DNA of 35,684 nt, taken from Chromobacterium piscinae. GTDB taxonomy: Bacteria; Pseudomonadota; Gammaproteobacteria; Burkholderiales; Chromobacteriaceae. Of this stretch, positions 16,026 to 25,444 are shown piece by piece. A program made the translations under genes and the position numbers. Position 1 is the stretch's first letter. Each line of letters opens with the position of its first letter. Where the stretch lies: positions 1-35,684 of the forward strand of contig NZ_JAJOHV010000062.1 in the NCBI RefSeq assembly GCF_021129175.1, given 5' to 3'. Below the pieces are notes generated by a model. The model did not search any database and was not told where the DNA came from. It saw only the letters and a program-made list of their open reading frames with translations.

Positions 16026-16295
16026 AGCCGGACGCAGCCGCGTAAGCAATGCTACGCATATCCAACGCGCGCTTTCTCCACTATCACTGATGGGCGGTTG
16101 ACTGTCATTCGGGACGGTTTCCGTTTACCTTTCCATTCGCAGGGGCGGCCGCCGGCCGCGCACGCAATCCATCCCAAGTTCAAGCCATTGGCTTCTTTGT
16201 CGGGTCCCATCCCGGCTTTTTCCATCGATCCCTGATCGCGCCGCCGGCCTGGCGGCCACGCCTCCATGCGGAAGACTCACTAGGGAGTACTGAAG

Positions 16296-19200
16296 ATGGC
16301 ACACCAATGGCAAGCCCCATTCGATCCCCAAGCCGGGGAGGCTGACGACAACAAGAAGGCACTGGCCGTGCATATCGGGCTTCTGCCGATAGGCGCGCAG
16401 GGCGCGCTGGTCTATTTTTCCGGCAATCGCTGGGATGGCGGCAATCACCGGGCCGGCCGGGTAGACCACACCGTGTTGTTCGATTACGCGGCTCGGACGG
16501 CGTTGCGGCCGGGATCGCCGGTCGGCGCGGGGGGACTCGCGCCGGACGATTATCTGGACGTGTTCTGCAGCGGGCACGCGCTGCTGGCGGATGGCCGCTT
16601 GCTGGTGGCCGGCGGCACCAGCGCGATGCAGGTGGACGCGGCCAATCCCCACAACGGCCACTGGGGAGGCCTGCGCGAGGCAACGGTGTTCGATCCCGCC
16701 GCCATTCCGTCCTGGCAACCGGTCGCGCAGATGAACACCTGTCCGGTCGCGGGCTTCGCCGGCAAGGGCGGCGGCCGCTGGTACCCCAGCCTGGTCACGC
16801 TGGCGGACGGCTCGGTGCTGGCGCTGTGCGGCCACCCGCGCATTTTCCCCGCCAGCTATGACGAGGCGGATCCCGCCGCCTATCCGGCCACCGAGGACGA
16901 TCCGCGCCACAACAACAACTCGCCGGAGCGTTTCATCCCGGCGGAAAACCGCTGGCAGCTGCTCAATCCTGACGGGCTGGGCGAAGGGTTCCTGCACGAT
17001 TTCGCGGTGTTCTATCCGCGGGCCCACCAGCTGCCGGACGGCAAGCTGCTGATCGTGCAGCCGTTGTACACCTCGCCGCCGGATTCTATCGACTCGACCG
17101 GCCGCTGGGCCGGCAAGACCCTGCTTTACGATCCGCAGGCCCAGTCGGTGAGCGCGGCCTTCTCCGGGCCGCAGACGCTGGAAGGCGTGTACCTGAATCC
17201 GGGCTATGCGGCGCAATTCACCACCTCGGTATTGCTGCCGCTGCTGCCGGAGAACGGCTATCTGCCGACTGTGATGCTGTGCGGCGGCGTCAAGGCGATG
17301 AAGGCGACCATCGCCACCGGCGGCGAGGCGGGGTCGGAGTGGGGGCAGACCGGCGCGCGGCAGGCCTTCTTCAACCAGGACGGCCACATGGCGGTGCCGC
17401 CGCGCGCCAATGCGCTGGCGACGCTGCTGCCTACAGGGGATGTCTTCGTTTCCGGCGGCACCAATGCGTACAAGACTCTTACGGACGGCAGCCAGTACGA
17501 CGAGCTGTTCGGGGTCAGGGTGCCGGAGATCTACCACCCGCAGACCGATAGCTGGACCGCGTTGACCGATGCGCCGGCCGCGGTGACGCGCGGCTACCAT
17601 TCGGTGGCGCTGCTGATGAGCGACGGCCGGGTGCTGACTGCCGGATCGGAGCGGAACAACCAGTTTGGCGCGGCCAGCGCGGAATACCGGATGGAGATTT
17701 TCGAGCCCGACTACATCGCCGCCGGCAACCGCCCGGCGATAGACCACGCGCCGCCCGCCATCGCCTACGGCGAATCGTTCCAGGTCCGGTACGCGCTCGC
17801 CGCGGGCACGCCCTTCGGCTCGATCTCGCGGGTGGCGCTGACCCGTTACGGCTCGGCTACCCATGGGTTCGACTACGACCAGCGCTATGTCGGCCTGACA
17901 TTCAGCCAAGGCGATGGCGGCGCGTTGCGGGTGGATGGTCCGCCTAATGGTAGCGTCGCGCCTCCCGGATACTACATGCTATGGCTGATAGACAGCGGCG
18001 GCCGGCCCTGCGCGCAGGCGGCGACGGTGCGGGTGGGGGGACAGCGCTTGTACGCGGTGCTGGACCGCTCGGTGTTCAGCGTCTACGAGGTTCATGCCAG
18101 GGCCGGAGCCGGCGGCGCCGGCGTGTTCTCCGCCGCCTTTTACGCGGTGTTCGACGGCTTTATCCCCAATGAGGTGATGGGTCTGACGCCGATGGCCGCC
18201 TTTTCCCAGGCGGGCCTGTCCGCCACGCCGACGCCGTCCGGCAGCGTGTCCAATCCGGCGCTGGAACTGCCGGGCAGCCCGCAGCTGATCCAGCGCACGG
18301 TCTTCTCTTTCGACTTGTCCATCGATGCGGCATCGGCCTTCGCCGGCATGAGCGGCGGGGACGCCGAGCGCCTGGTCACGCTGACCGTCAGCGCCGGCGA
18401 CTGGCGCTGCCAGGCACAGATCGAGCTGGTGATGGAGCCCAGCCCCTTCATGCTGGACGGCCAGCCGCCCTGGCTCAGCGAGGATCTGAGAGTGTTCCAG
18501 GTGACGCCCCTCACCGCGTCGCGCTGGCTGCCCGGCCACAGCTGGGTGGACCCCAACGATTACATCCAGCACCTGATCGCCTGGCTGAACGCCGATTCCG
18601 CGCGCGGCCAGGCCTTGTTCGCCGAGCTGCCGACCGACGAGCAGGCGGCGGCTCTCAGCTTGCTGCCGACCGAGGACGGCACGCCGGGCGGCATCCCCCT
18701 GTTCAGTTTCGCGCTGGCCAGGGCGCGGCTGGACAGCACTGTGTCCGCCGATTACGCCAGGGTGATGTTCCGGCTGTTCCGGACCATGCGGCCATCGCTG
18801 GTCTACGATACCGCTACCCTTTACCGCCGGGTGGTGAATCCGGTGATGGCCGGCGGCGGAGAAGTGACCGAGGACGCGATTCCGCTGCTGGGCGTGGAGG
18901 GCGGCGACATCGTCTCCATTCCGTTCTTCGCCGAGCCCCGGGTGACGCCGTCGCATGACATGAAACAGCAGACCGACGGCGCGAACCGGATGACGTTGCC
19001 GGCGGGACCGGGCGAGGCGCTGCGCTTCTTCGGCTGCTGGCTGGACATCAACCAGCCGGGCGACAGGCGCTTCCCCCGCCATCCAGGGGATGCCACCCGT
19101 TTCGACAACCCAGCGGCCTTCCCTGGCGGCCTGGCCTCCATCCAGGAACTGATCGCTTGCTTCCACCAGTGCCTGGTCGCGGAGCTGCACTACAAGCTGG

Positions 19201-20063
19201 ACCCGGCGGCGCCCGACCTGCCCCGGGCGGGAGACACGCCGTTCACCAGCGACAAGCTGTCGCAGCGCAATCTGGCGCTGACGTCCTGCGCCAATCCGGG
19301 CAACGCCGCCACCCGAGTGGTGCAGCACAGCTTCGAGCTGAAGAATACGCAAACCAAGGACGCGCCCCGGCAATCGATTGCCGCCGTGGCCCGCGGCGGC
19401 GGCATGGAGGCGTTGGTGTTGTGGTGGGACACGCTGCCGCGCAGCGCAGCGGCGGAGATCTACCTGCCCGGCGTCCGCGCCGAAGACGTGCTGGCATTGT
19501 TGCCGCCGGCCCAGGCGCCGGTCTGGCGGGCGACTGACGAGTTCACGCTGCGCATCGAATCGCTGGGCGATTGCGCCTTCCTGCCGCTGCCGCCCTCGCT
19601 GGATGGGCGCTCGCTCGCTGGCCTGTTGACCGTCATCCTGCCGGCGGGCGTCAGGGACGGCCAGCGCTTCCGCCTGTTCGGCCAGCACTTCGCCCGCGCG
19701 CAGCGGGTGGTCGGCGCGTTTGACCTGCAGGTGCGCGTCAGCGCCGACCACGCAGCGCTGCTGGCGGAGGACCGCGACCAGTTGGCTATCCTGAAGCACA
19801 TCCTGGCGGCGACGCCGATGAGCGACAAGTGGTGGCCGGTGCTGCGCAGGCAGGCGCAGCAGTTGGGCGACCGGGTGGCGGGCTTCGGCGCGGACCCGGG
19901 CGCGGTGGCGCCTTCGCCGTGGGGCGCGGGCCCGCACCCGTCGACGCTGCCGACCGAGTGCGATGTCCCGCGTGCCGGACCCTGCGGCGACGGCGAATCC
20001 GAGGAGGTGGAGATAGACATCTCCGGCCGCCTGCGGCTGAGACTGACACGCAGGCCGGAATGA
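16296..20063 (+). CDS. Copper-radical oxidase (galactose/glyoxal oxidase family) with a large C-terminal extension
   Basis: This is a 1255-residue protein. Residues 1 to about 585 form the kelch propeller plus the DUF1929 C-terminal domain of galactose/glyoxal oxidases, which oxidise alcohols or aldehydes with O2 and release H2O2. The active-site set is complete: Cys91 (FCSG) for the Cys-Tyr cofactor with Tyr163 (RWYPS), axial Tyr434 with His435 (RGYHS), and His523 (ATHGFDYDQR). About 670 residues follow that I cannot assign. They include SADYARVMFRLFRTM, IVSIPFFAEPR and a Cys-rich tail. There is no signal peptide, odd for an enzyme class usually secreted. AGGGAG precedes the ATG. A convergent terminator separates it from the B12 operon. 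Confidence 0.88.
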   Translation: MAHQWQAPFDPQAGEADDNKKALAVHIGLLPIGAQGALVYFSGNRWDGGNHRAGRVDHTVLFDYAARTALRPGSPVGAGGLAPDDYLDVFCSGHALLADGRLLVAGGTSAMQVDAANPHNGHWGGLREATVFDPAAIPSWQPVAQMNTCPVAGFAGKGGGRWYPSLVTLADGSVLALCGHPRIFPASYDEADPAAYPATEDDPRHNNNSPERFIPAENRWQLLNPDGLGEGFLHDFAVFYPRAHQLPDGKLLIVQPLYTSPPDSIDSTGRWAGKTLLYDPQAQSVSAAFSGPQTLEGVYLNPGYAAQFTTSVLLPLLPENGYLPTVMLCGGVKAMKATIATGGEAGSEWGQTGARQAFFNQDGHMAVPPRANALATLLPTGDVFVSGGTNAYKTLTDGSQYDELFGVRVPEIYHPQTDSWTALTDAPAAVTRGYHSVALLMSDGRVLTAGSERNNQFGAASAEYRMEIFEPDYIAAGNRPAIDHAPPAIAYGESFQVRYALAAGTPFGSISRVALTRYGSATHGFDYDQRYVGLTFSQGDGGALRVDGPPNGSVAPPGYYMLWLIDSGGRPCAQAATVRVGGQRLYAVLDRSVFSVYEVHARAGAGGAGVFSAAFYAVFDGFIPNEVMGLTPMAAFSQAGLSATPTPSGSVSNPALELPGSPQLIQRTVFSFDLSIDAASAFAGMSGGDAERLVTLTVSAGDWRCQAQIELVMEPSPFMLDGQPPWLSEDLRVFQVTPLTASRWLPGHSWVDPNDYIQHLIAWLNADSARGQALFAELPTDEQAAALSLLPTEDGTPGGIPLFSFALARARLDSTVSADYARVMFRLFRTMRPSLVYDTATLYRRVVNPVMAGGGEVTEDAIPLLGVEGGDIVSIPFFAEPRVTPSHDMKQQTDGANRMTLPAGPGEALRFFGCWLDINQPGDRRFPRHPGDATRFDNPAAFPGGLASIQELIACFHQCLVAELHYKLDPAAPDLPRAGDTPFTSDKLSQRNLALTSCANPGNAATRVVQHSFELKNTQTKDAPRQSIAAVARGGGMEALVLWWDTLPRSAAAEIYLPGVRAEDVLALLPPAQAPVWRATDEFTLRIESLGDCAFLPLPPSLDGRSLAGLLTVILPAGVRDGQRFRLFGQHFARAQRVVGAFDLQVRVSADHAALLAEDRDQLAILKHILAATPMSDKWWPVLRRQAQQLGDRVAGFGADPGAVAPSPWGAGPHPSTLPTECDVPRAGPCGDGESEEVEIDISGRLRLRLTRRPE

Positions 20064-20070
20064 TCCCGCG

Positions 20071-20097
20071 CCCGCCCGGCCATCGAGGCCGGGCGGG
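20071..20097. terminator. Convergent terminator between the oxidase gene and bluB
   Basis: cccgcccggcc (20071-20081) pairs perfectly with ggccgggcggg (20087-20097) over a 5-base loop. It lies between the stops of two converging genes, so it can serve both directions. There is no T-run, so the call rests on position and stem strength. Confidence 0.7.
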
Positions 20098-20100
20098 GCA

Positions 20101-20745
20101 TCATTCGATGTCCGGCCAGCGGTCCTGGTAAACCAGATCGGCCAGGTTCTGCCGCCGCGCCCAGTTTTCCTGTTCCAGCATCGGTTTCTGGTAAAAAGCC
20201 TCGACGTGGCCGATGCACAGGATCGCCACCGGCCGCGCGCCGGCGGGCATCGCCAGCAGCGAGGCGAGCTTGGCGGGATCGAAGATGGATACCCAGCCCA
20301 GGCCCAGACCCTCGGCGCGAGCCGCCAGCCACATGTTCTGGATCGCGCAGGCCACCGAGGCCAAGTCCATCTCCGGCAGCGTGCGGCGGCCGAACACGTG
20401 CCGCTCGCGGCCGTCCATCAGCGCCGCCACCAGTACTTCGCCGCATTCCCGCAACCCTTCCACCTTCAGCTTCATGAATTCTTCTTCGCGCTCGCCCAGC
20501 GCGCGGGCGGTCTGGATGCGCTCTTCCTCCACCAGCGCGTGCAGGCGATGGCGCAAATCCATGTCGCGGATGCGGATGAAACGCCATGGCTGCATGAAGC
20601 CGACGCTGGGCGCGCAGTGGGCGGCGGCCAACAGCCGCTGCAGGGTGTCGGGATCGACCGGGTCCGGCTTGAAGTGGCGCATGTCGCGGCGTTCGCGGAT
20701 GGCGCGGTAGACGGCGTCGATGTCGGATTGCGGGTAACGGCTCAT
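20101..20745 (-). CDS. bluB: 5,6-dimethylbenzimidazole synthase BluB
   Basis: The 214-residue nitroreductase-fold flavoprotein converts FMNH2 and O2 into dimethylbenzimidazole, the lower ligand of B12. Landmarks are RERRDMRHF near the N-terminus, APSVGFMQPWRFI and GLGWVSIFDP, which fit BluB rather than a general nitroreductase. It is the last gene of the B12 operon. Its ATG overlaps the cobB stop by four bases (ATGA), so translation is coupled. Its use of oxygen contrasts with the oxygen-independent ring-building genes upstream. The frame is open upstream to 21075, but the start at 20745 gives the family's length. Confidence 0.93.
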   Translation of the reverse strand: MSRYPQSDIDAVYRAIRERRDMRHFKPDPVDPDTLQRLLAAAHCAPSVGFMQPWRFIRIRDMDLRHRLHALVEEERIQTARALGEREEEFMKLKVEGLRECGEVLVAALMDGRERHVFGRRTLPEMDLASVACAIQNMWLAARAEGLGLGWVSIFDPAKLASLLAMPAGARPVAILCIGHVEAFYQKPMLEQENWARRQNLADLVYQDRWPDIE

Positions 20746-22034
20746 TTCAGGAACAACCTTGCTGCGGCGATCGGGTTCGAAGGGAAATAGGCGTGGAAAT
20801 AGCTGGCCAGCAGGCTGCCGCGGCGATACAGCGCCTCGCCGGTTCCCGCGCCGCTGGCGCGCGCGGCGCGGGCAATCGGCTCCAGCGCCGTTTCCAGCCG
20901 GGTGTAGTGGAAAGTATGGCCGCGCAGCGCGCCGCCGGGAAAGTCCATTTGCTGCAGGCCCAGCCCGCATAGCCGCTCTTGCAGCCTGGCGTGGCCGGGC
21001 AGCAGCCCCAGCATCGCCGCGCTGTAGCCGTCGCGATTGCTCAGCCTGTCCAGCAGGTAGAGCATGCCGCCGCACTCGGCGTACAGCGGCTTGCCGGCCT
21101 CGATGTGTTCTTGCAGATCGGCTTTCAGCGCCGAGTTGGCGGATAACGTCTCAAGATGCAGCTCAGGGTAGCCGCCGGGCAGGTAGACGGCGTCGCAGTC
21201 GGGCAGCGCGGCGTTGGCCAGCGGCGAGAAAAAGGCCAGCTCCGCGCCCAGTTGGGCCAGCATCTCAAGATTAGCCGGATAGACGAAGGCGAAGGCGGCG
21301 TCGCGGGCGATGGCGATGCGTTTGCCAGCCAGCAGTTGCGGCCATTCGACCTGCTTCACGGCGGGAAACGCCACAGGCGGCGGCGATTCTGCCAGCGCGG
21401 TGGCGGCGATCTGCGCCGCCGCGCGGTCGAGACGGGCGTCGAGGTCGGCGATTTCCTGCGCCTGCACCAGACCCAGATGGCGTTCCGGCAGCCGCGCAGC
21501 CTCGTCGCGGCGCAGCGCGGCCAGCAGCGGCGGATGGGGGGGCAGCTGCTGCGCCAGCATGTCGGCGTGGCGCTCGCTGGCGACATGGTTGGCGATGAAG
21601 CCGTGAAAAGCCAGGCCGGGACGGAAGCTGGCCAGGCCGTGGGCGACGGCGGCGAAGGTCTGCGCCATGCCGGCGGCGTCTATCACCGCCGCCAGCGGGA
21701 TGCCGAGCAGGGCGGCCAGATCGGCGCTGCTGGGCGTGCCGTCGAACAGGCCCATGCTGCCTTCGATCAGGATCAGGTCGGCTTCGGCGGCGGCCTGATG
21801 CAGGCGGGCGCGGCAATCGTCCTCGCCGTTCATCCACAGGTCCAGGCCATAGACGGTGTGGCCGCTGGCCCGCTCCAGGATGTAGGGATCGAGGAAGTCC
21901 GGCCCGGTTTTGAACACCCGCACCCGGCGTCCCAAGTTGCGGTGGTGGCGGGCCAGCGCCGCCGTCACCGTGGTCTTGCCCTGGTGGGAGGCGGGCGCGG
22001 TCAGGAACAGCGCCGGGCAGGACCGCGGCGTCAT
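20742..22034 (-). CDS. cobB: Cobyrinate a,c-diamide synthase
   Basis: The 430-residue protein (CbiA/CobB) amidates carboxylates a and c of the corrin using ATP and glutamine. The N-terminal synthetase domain has the P-loop variant APASHQGKTTVTAAL; the C-terminal glutamine amidotransferase domain has LPGGYPELH and the nucleophilic cysteine in YAECGGMLYL. The end ASYFHAYFPSNP is characteristic. In an oxygen-independent pathway it would act on cobyrinate, so CbiA-type use is expected here. The start codon abuts the cobO stop: both fall at 22034, where a single base is shared. It overlaps bluB at its end. Confidence 0.95.
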   Translation of the reverse strand: MTPRSCPALFLTAPASHQGKTTVTAALARHHRNLGRRVRVFKTGPDFLDPYILERASGHTVYGLDLWMNGEDDCRARLHQAAAEADLILIEGSMGLFDGTPSSADLAALLGIPLAAVIDAAGMAQTFAAVAHGLASFRPGLAFHGFIANHVASERHADMLAQQLPPHPPLLAALRRDEAARLPERHLGLVQAQEIADLDARLDRAAAQIAATALAESPPPVAFPAVKQVEWPQLLAGKRIAIARDAAFAFVYPANLEMLAQLGAELAFFSPLANAALPDCDAVYLPGGYPELHLETLSANSALKADLQEHIEAGKPLYAECGGMLYLLDRLSNRDGYSAAMLGLLPGHARLQERLCGLGLQQMDFPGGALRGHTFHYTRLETALEPIARAARASGAGTGEALYRRGSLLASYFHAYFPSNPIAAARLFLK

Positions 22035-22636
22035 CAGAATTCCACCCCGCGCTGCGCCTTGATGCCCTGCTCGCGGTAGGGGTGCTTGACCAGCCGCATC
22101 TCGGTGACCAGGTCGGCGGCCTCAAGCAAGGCTTCCGGCGCGTGGCGGCCGGTGACCACCACGTGCTGCATCGCCGGGCGGGCGGCGAAGGCGGCCAGCA
22201 CCTCGTCCAGCGGCAGGTATTCGTATTTCAGCACCACGTTCAATTCGTCCAGGATCACCATCTCGTAAGCCTCGCTTGCCAGCATCGCCAGCGCCTGCTC
22301 CCAGCCCTTGCGCGCGGTGGCGATGTCGGCCTCGCGGTCCTGGGTGTTCCAGGTATAGCCTTCGCCCATGGTGTAAAAATCGCAGTTGTCGAAACCGCCC
22401 AGCAGGTCGCGTTCGGCGGTGTGCAGCGCACCCTTGATGAACTGCACCACGCCCAGGCGCATGCCGTGGCCGACGGCGCGCAGGCCCATGCCGAAGGCGG
22501 CGCTGCTCTTGCCCTTGCCGGTGCCGGTATTGACGATGAGCAGGCCCTTTTCTCCGGTGGCGGCGGCTTTTTTCTTCTCGAAGCCCGCCTTGCGCTTTTC
22601 GGTCATGCGCTGATGGGAGGCCGGATCGGTTTTCAT
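22034..22636 (-). CDS. cobO: Cob(I)yrinic acid a,c-diamide adenosyltransferase (CobO/BtuR)
   Basis: The 200-residue protein transfers the adenosyl group from ATP to cob(I)alamin or its corrinoid precursor. It has the P-loop GTGKGKSSAAFG, then GHGMRLGVVQFIKG, the ILDELN segment and the VVVTGR motif of the CobA/CobO/BtuR family. The N-terminus is a Lys-rich helix of about 25 residues. A strong AAGGACG site precedes the ATG at 22636. It lies 29 bases after btuC. In context it serves both new synthesis and corrinoid imported by the adjacent BtuCDF. Confidence 0.95.
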   Translation of the reverse strand: MKTDPASHQRMTEKRKAGFEKKKAAATGEKGLLIVNTGTGKGKSSAAFGMGLRAVGHGMRLGVVQFIKGALHTAERDLLGGFDNCDFYTMGEGYTWNTQDREADIATARKGWEQALAMLASEAYEMVILDELNVVLKYEYLPLDEVLAAFAARPAMQHVVVTGRHAPEALLEAADLVTEMRLVKHPYREQGIKAQRGVEF

Positions 22637-22665
22637 AGTGTCGTCCTTGTGTGGGGCCGGCGCCG

Positions 22666-23688
22666 TCAACGGCGCAGCAGCCAGATGAAGAAGGCGCCGC
22701 CGACGGCGGCGGTGCCGACGCCGACCGGGATGTCTTCCGGCGCGATCAGCGTGCGGGCGGCGGCGTCCACCCAGATCAGGAACAGCGCGCCCAACAGCGC
22801 GCAGGCCGGCAGCAGGCGGCGGTGGTCGGCGCCGACGCAGCGGCGGGCGATGTGCGGAATCATCAGGCCGATGAAGCCTATCGCGCCGCTGACCGCCACC
22901 ATGGTGCCGGTCAGCAGCGAGGAGGCGGCGAACACCGCCAGCCGCAGCCGGGTCACGCGTATGCCCAGCGTGACCGCGGTCTGCTCGCCGGCCATCAGCG
23001 CGTTCAGCGGCCTGGCGACTGTCAGCAGCGCGGCCAGGCCCAGGCATAGCGCGGCCAACGGCGCCGGCAGCAGCTCCCAGCGCGCCTGGCCCAGGCCGCC
23101 CAGCATCCAGAACAGCACCGCCGAGGCCGAGCGGTGGTCGCCCAGATACAGCATCAGATTGGCCAGCGCCATCAGCAGGAAAGACACGGCCACGCCGGCT
23201 AGCAGCAGCCGTTCGGCTTGCAAGCGGCGCTGGCGCACGGCGATGCCGGTGACCAGCAGGGTAGCCAGCAAGGCGCCGGTGAAGGCGGCCAGCGGCAACG
23301 TGGCGCCGCCCAGCACATTGCCGCTGAACAGCAGCACCGTCACCGCGCCTAGCGTGGCGCCGGAGCTGACGCCCAGCAGGTGCGGATCGGCCAGCTGGTT
23401 GCGGGTGGTGGCCTGCAAGGCCGCGCCCACCAGCGCCAGGCCGGCGCCGACCATGCCGCCCAGCAGCACGCGCGGCAGCCGCAGCTGCCAGATGATCAGG
23501 TCCTGGCCCGGCTGCCAGGCCGGCGCCACCGGCAGGCCCAGCTGGTGCAGCAGCACATTGGAACTGACGGAGAAGGCCACCGGCGCGGCGCCCAGACCGG
23601 AAGCCAGCGGCAGCGACAGAGCGAGCAGGGCCAGCAAGGCGCCCAGCAGCGGCCAGGCCGGCGGACGGTTGACGGCGGCGCGGATCAC
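22666..23688 (-). CDS. btuC: Corrinoid ABC transporter permease (BtuC/FecCD family)
   Basis: The protein has about 340 residues and around ten hydrophobic helices with the FecCD motifs LPRVLLGGMVGAGLALVGAALQ, HLLGVSSGATLGA and GFIGLMIPHIARRCVG, the last being the ATPase-coupling loop. It forms the inner-membrane channel of a corrinoid importer with the adjacent btuF and btuD products. The start is taken as GTG at 23688, which overlaps the btuF stop (GTGA), the usual coupling style in this operon. The frame runs open further upstream, but that part reads as the btuF gene in another phase. Context and family support B12 import over iron-siderophore import. Confidence 0.9.
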   Translation of the reverse strand: MIRAAVNRPPAWPLLGALLALLALSLPLASGLGAAPVAFSVSSNVLLHQLGLPVAPAWQPGQDLIIWQLRLPRVLLGGMVGAGLALVGAALQATTRNQLADPHLLGVSSGATLGAVTVLLFSGNVLGGATLPLAAFTGALLATLLVTGIAVRQRRLQAERLLLAGVAVSFLLMALANLMLYLGDHRSASAVLFWMLGGLGQARWELLPAPLAALCLGLAALLTVARPLNALMAGEQTAVTLGIRVTRLRLAVFAASSLLTGTMVAVSGAIGFIGLMIPHIARRCVGADHRRLLPACALLGALFLIWVDAAARTLIAPEDIPVGVGTAAVGGAFFIWLLRR

Positions 23689-24653
23689 TTGGCGAAGGCC
23701 TCCGGGTGCAGGCCGCGCGCCAGCGCGATGATCGCGTCGGCGTTGGCGATGCCGGGCGTGGCGCTGTCGTAGGGCAGCACGATGAAGCGCTTGTCGCGCA
23801 CCGCCGCCATCTTGTTCAGCGCCGGATGGTTTTGCAGGAAGGCGATCTTCTGCTGGGCGGCGACCTTGCCGTAATCGATGATCACGACGACTTGCGGATT
23901 GCGCGCCACCACGGTTTCCCAGTCGACGCGGGTCCAGCTGGCGTTGACGTCGTTCAGGATGTTGCGGCCGCCGGCGGCGCGGATCAGCGCGTCGGGCATC
24001 GCCAGCCGGCCGGCGCTGAAGGGGCGGTCCTCGCCGCTGTCGTAGACGAAGACCGACGGCGTGGCCTTGCGCTTGGCGACGCGGGCGGCGACGCCGTCCA
24101 CCTTGGCGCGCATGCCGGCCACCACTTTCTGCGCGCGCGGCTCCACGTCGAAGATGCGGCCGAGGTTGCCGATGTCGCGGTAGACGTCGTCCAGGCTGGC
24201 CGCCGGGCGCTTCATCACGTGGGCGCACGATTCGCTGAGCTCGTAGACATTGATGCCCAAGGGCGCCAGCGAGGCCGGCGTCACCGGGCCGCCGACGCGC
24301 AGGCCGTAGTTCCAGCCGGCGAAGAAGAAGTCGGCGTTGCGCGCCAGCAGCGCTTCCGACGACGGATAGTCGCCCGCCAGCTCCGGCAGCTTGCCCAGCG
24401 CCTGCTTCAGCGGCGCGTTCAGCTTGTTCCAGGCGCTGATGCCGGTATAGCCGGCCATGCGGTTCTGCAGGCCCAGCGCCACCATCATCTCGGTCAGGTT
24501 GATGTCGTGGCTGACGGCGCGCTGCGGCGCGCGCTGGAAGGTGACCTTGCGATTGCAGCTGTCTATGGTCAGCGGGTAGGCGGTGGCGTGGGCCTGGGAG
24601 GCCAGCATCGCGGCTAGGCCGCAGGCGATGAGCAAAGGCGGGTTCAGTTTCAT
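23685..24653 (-). CDS. btuF: Corrinoid-binding periplasmic protein (BtuF-like)
   Basis: The 322-residue protein has a signal peptide of about 23 residues (MKLNPPLLIACGLAAMLASQAHA), cut after AHA. It then has a class III binding-protein fold: RAVSHDINLTEMMVALGL, an ALLARNADFFFAGWN segment and NPQVVVIIDYG. These belong to the vitamin B12/siderophore binding family. Its place between the permease and ATPase genes inside a cobalamin operon argues for a corrinoid or cobalamin intermediate as ligand; direct proof is lacking. It overlaps the btuD stop (ATGA). Confidence 0.88.
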   Translation of the reverse strand: MKLNPPLLIACGLAAMLASQAHATAYPLTIDSCNRKVTFQRAPQRAVSHDINLTEMMVALGLQNRMAGYTGISAWNKLNAPLKQALGKLPELAGDYPSSEALLARNADFFFAGWNYGLRVGGPVTPASLAPLGINVYELSESCAHVMKRPAASLDDVYRDIGNLGRIFDVEPRAQKVVAGMRAKVDGVAARVAKRKATPSVFVYDSGEDRPFSAGRLAMPDALIRAAGGRNILNDVNASWTRVDWETVVARNPQVVVIIDYGKVAAQQKIAFLQNHPALNKMAAVRDKRFIVLPYDSATPGIANADAIIALARGLHPEAFAK

Positions 24654-25441
24654 GCGTTTTCTTCTTCCAACAGGGTGATGCGGGGGTGGCCGGCTTGCGG
24701 GTGGCGGTCCACCAGCGCGCGCACGCCGAACACCTCGGCTAAAAGCCGGGGCGTCAATACGGTTTCCGGCGCGCCGCTGGCGACGATGCGGCCGTCCTTG
24801 AGCGCGTACAGCCGGTGGCAGAAGGCGGCGGCCAGGTTGAGGTCGTGCAGCGTGGCGACGGCGGAGATGCCCAGCCGGCGCACCAGGCGCAGCAGCGACA
24901 ATTGGTGGCGCAGGTCCAGATGGTTGGTGGGCTCGTCCAGGATCAGCAGCTCGGGTTGCTGCGCCAGCGCCCGCGCCAGCAGCGCGCGCTGCTTTTCGCC
25001 GCCTGACAGCGTGGCGAAGGGCTGGTGCTGCTGCGCCGCCAGGCCCACCTGGACCAGAGCGTCATCGACGATGGCGTGGTCGGCGGCCGATCCGCCGCGC
25101 AACAGCGACTGGTGCGGGATGCGGCCCATATCGGCCACCTCGCGCACGGTCAGGCCGAAGTCCTCCGGAAACTCCTGCAGCACCACCGCCACGCGGCGGG
25201 CGAAGGAGGCGGCGGACTGGGACCAGATATCGGCGCCGTCCAGCCTGGCCTCGCCGGCCAGCGGCTTGTTGAAGCGGAAGGCGCAGCGCAATGTGCTGGT
25301 CTTGCCGCTGCCGTTGGGGCCGATGACGCCGACGAACTCGCCGGGCCGGACTGTCAGCGCGATGTCGCGCAGCAGCCTGGCTTCGGGCGCCGCAGCCGGG
25401 TCCGGCGACCAGTCGAGGCGATGCAGTTCCAATGCGCTCAC
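24650..25441 (-). CDS. btuD: Corrinoid ABC transporter ATP-binding protein (BtuD-like)
   Basis: The 263-residue ATPase has Walker A GPNGSGKT (residues 41-48), the ABC signature LSGGEKQRALLARAL, Walker B ELLILDEP and the switch His in TLHDLNLA. It powers the importer with the BtuC and BtuF proteins. The start codon is GTG at 25441 (ATG candidates are absent nearby), with GGAG about eight bases before it. It lies three bases after the cobW stop. Confidence 0.92.
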   Translation of the reverse strand: MSALELHRLDWSPDPAAAPEARLLRDIALTVRPGEFVGVIGPNGSGKTSTLRCAFRFNKPLAGEARLDGADIWSQSAASFARRVAVVLQEFPEDFGLTVREVADMGRIPHQSLLRGGSAADHAIVDDALVQVGLAAQQHQPFATLSGGEKQRALLARALAQQPELLILDEPTNHLDLRHQLSLLRLVRRLGISAVATLHDLNLAAAFCHRLYALKDGRIVASGAPETVLTPRLLAEVFGVRALVDRHPQAGHPRITLLEEENA

Positions 25442-25444
25442 CGC

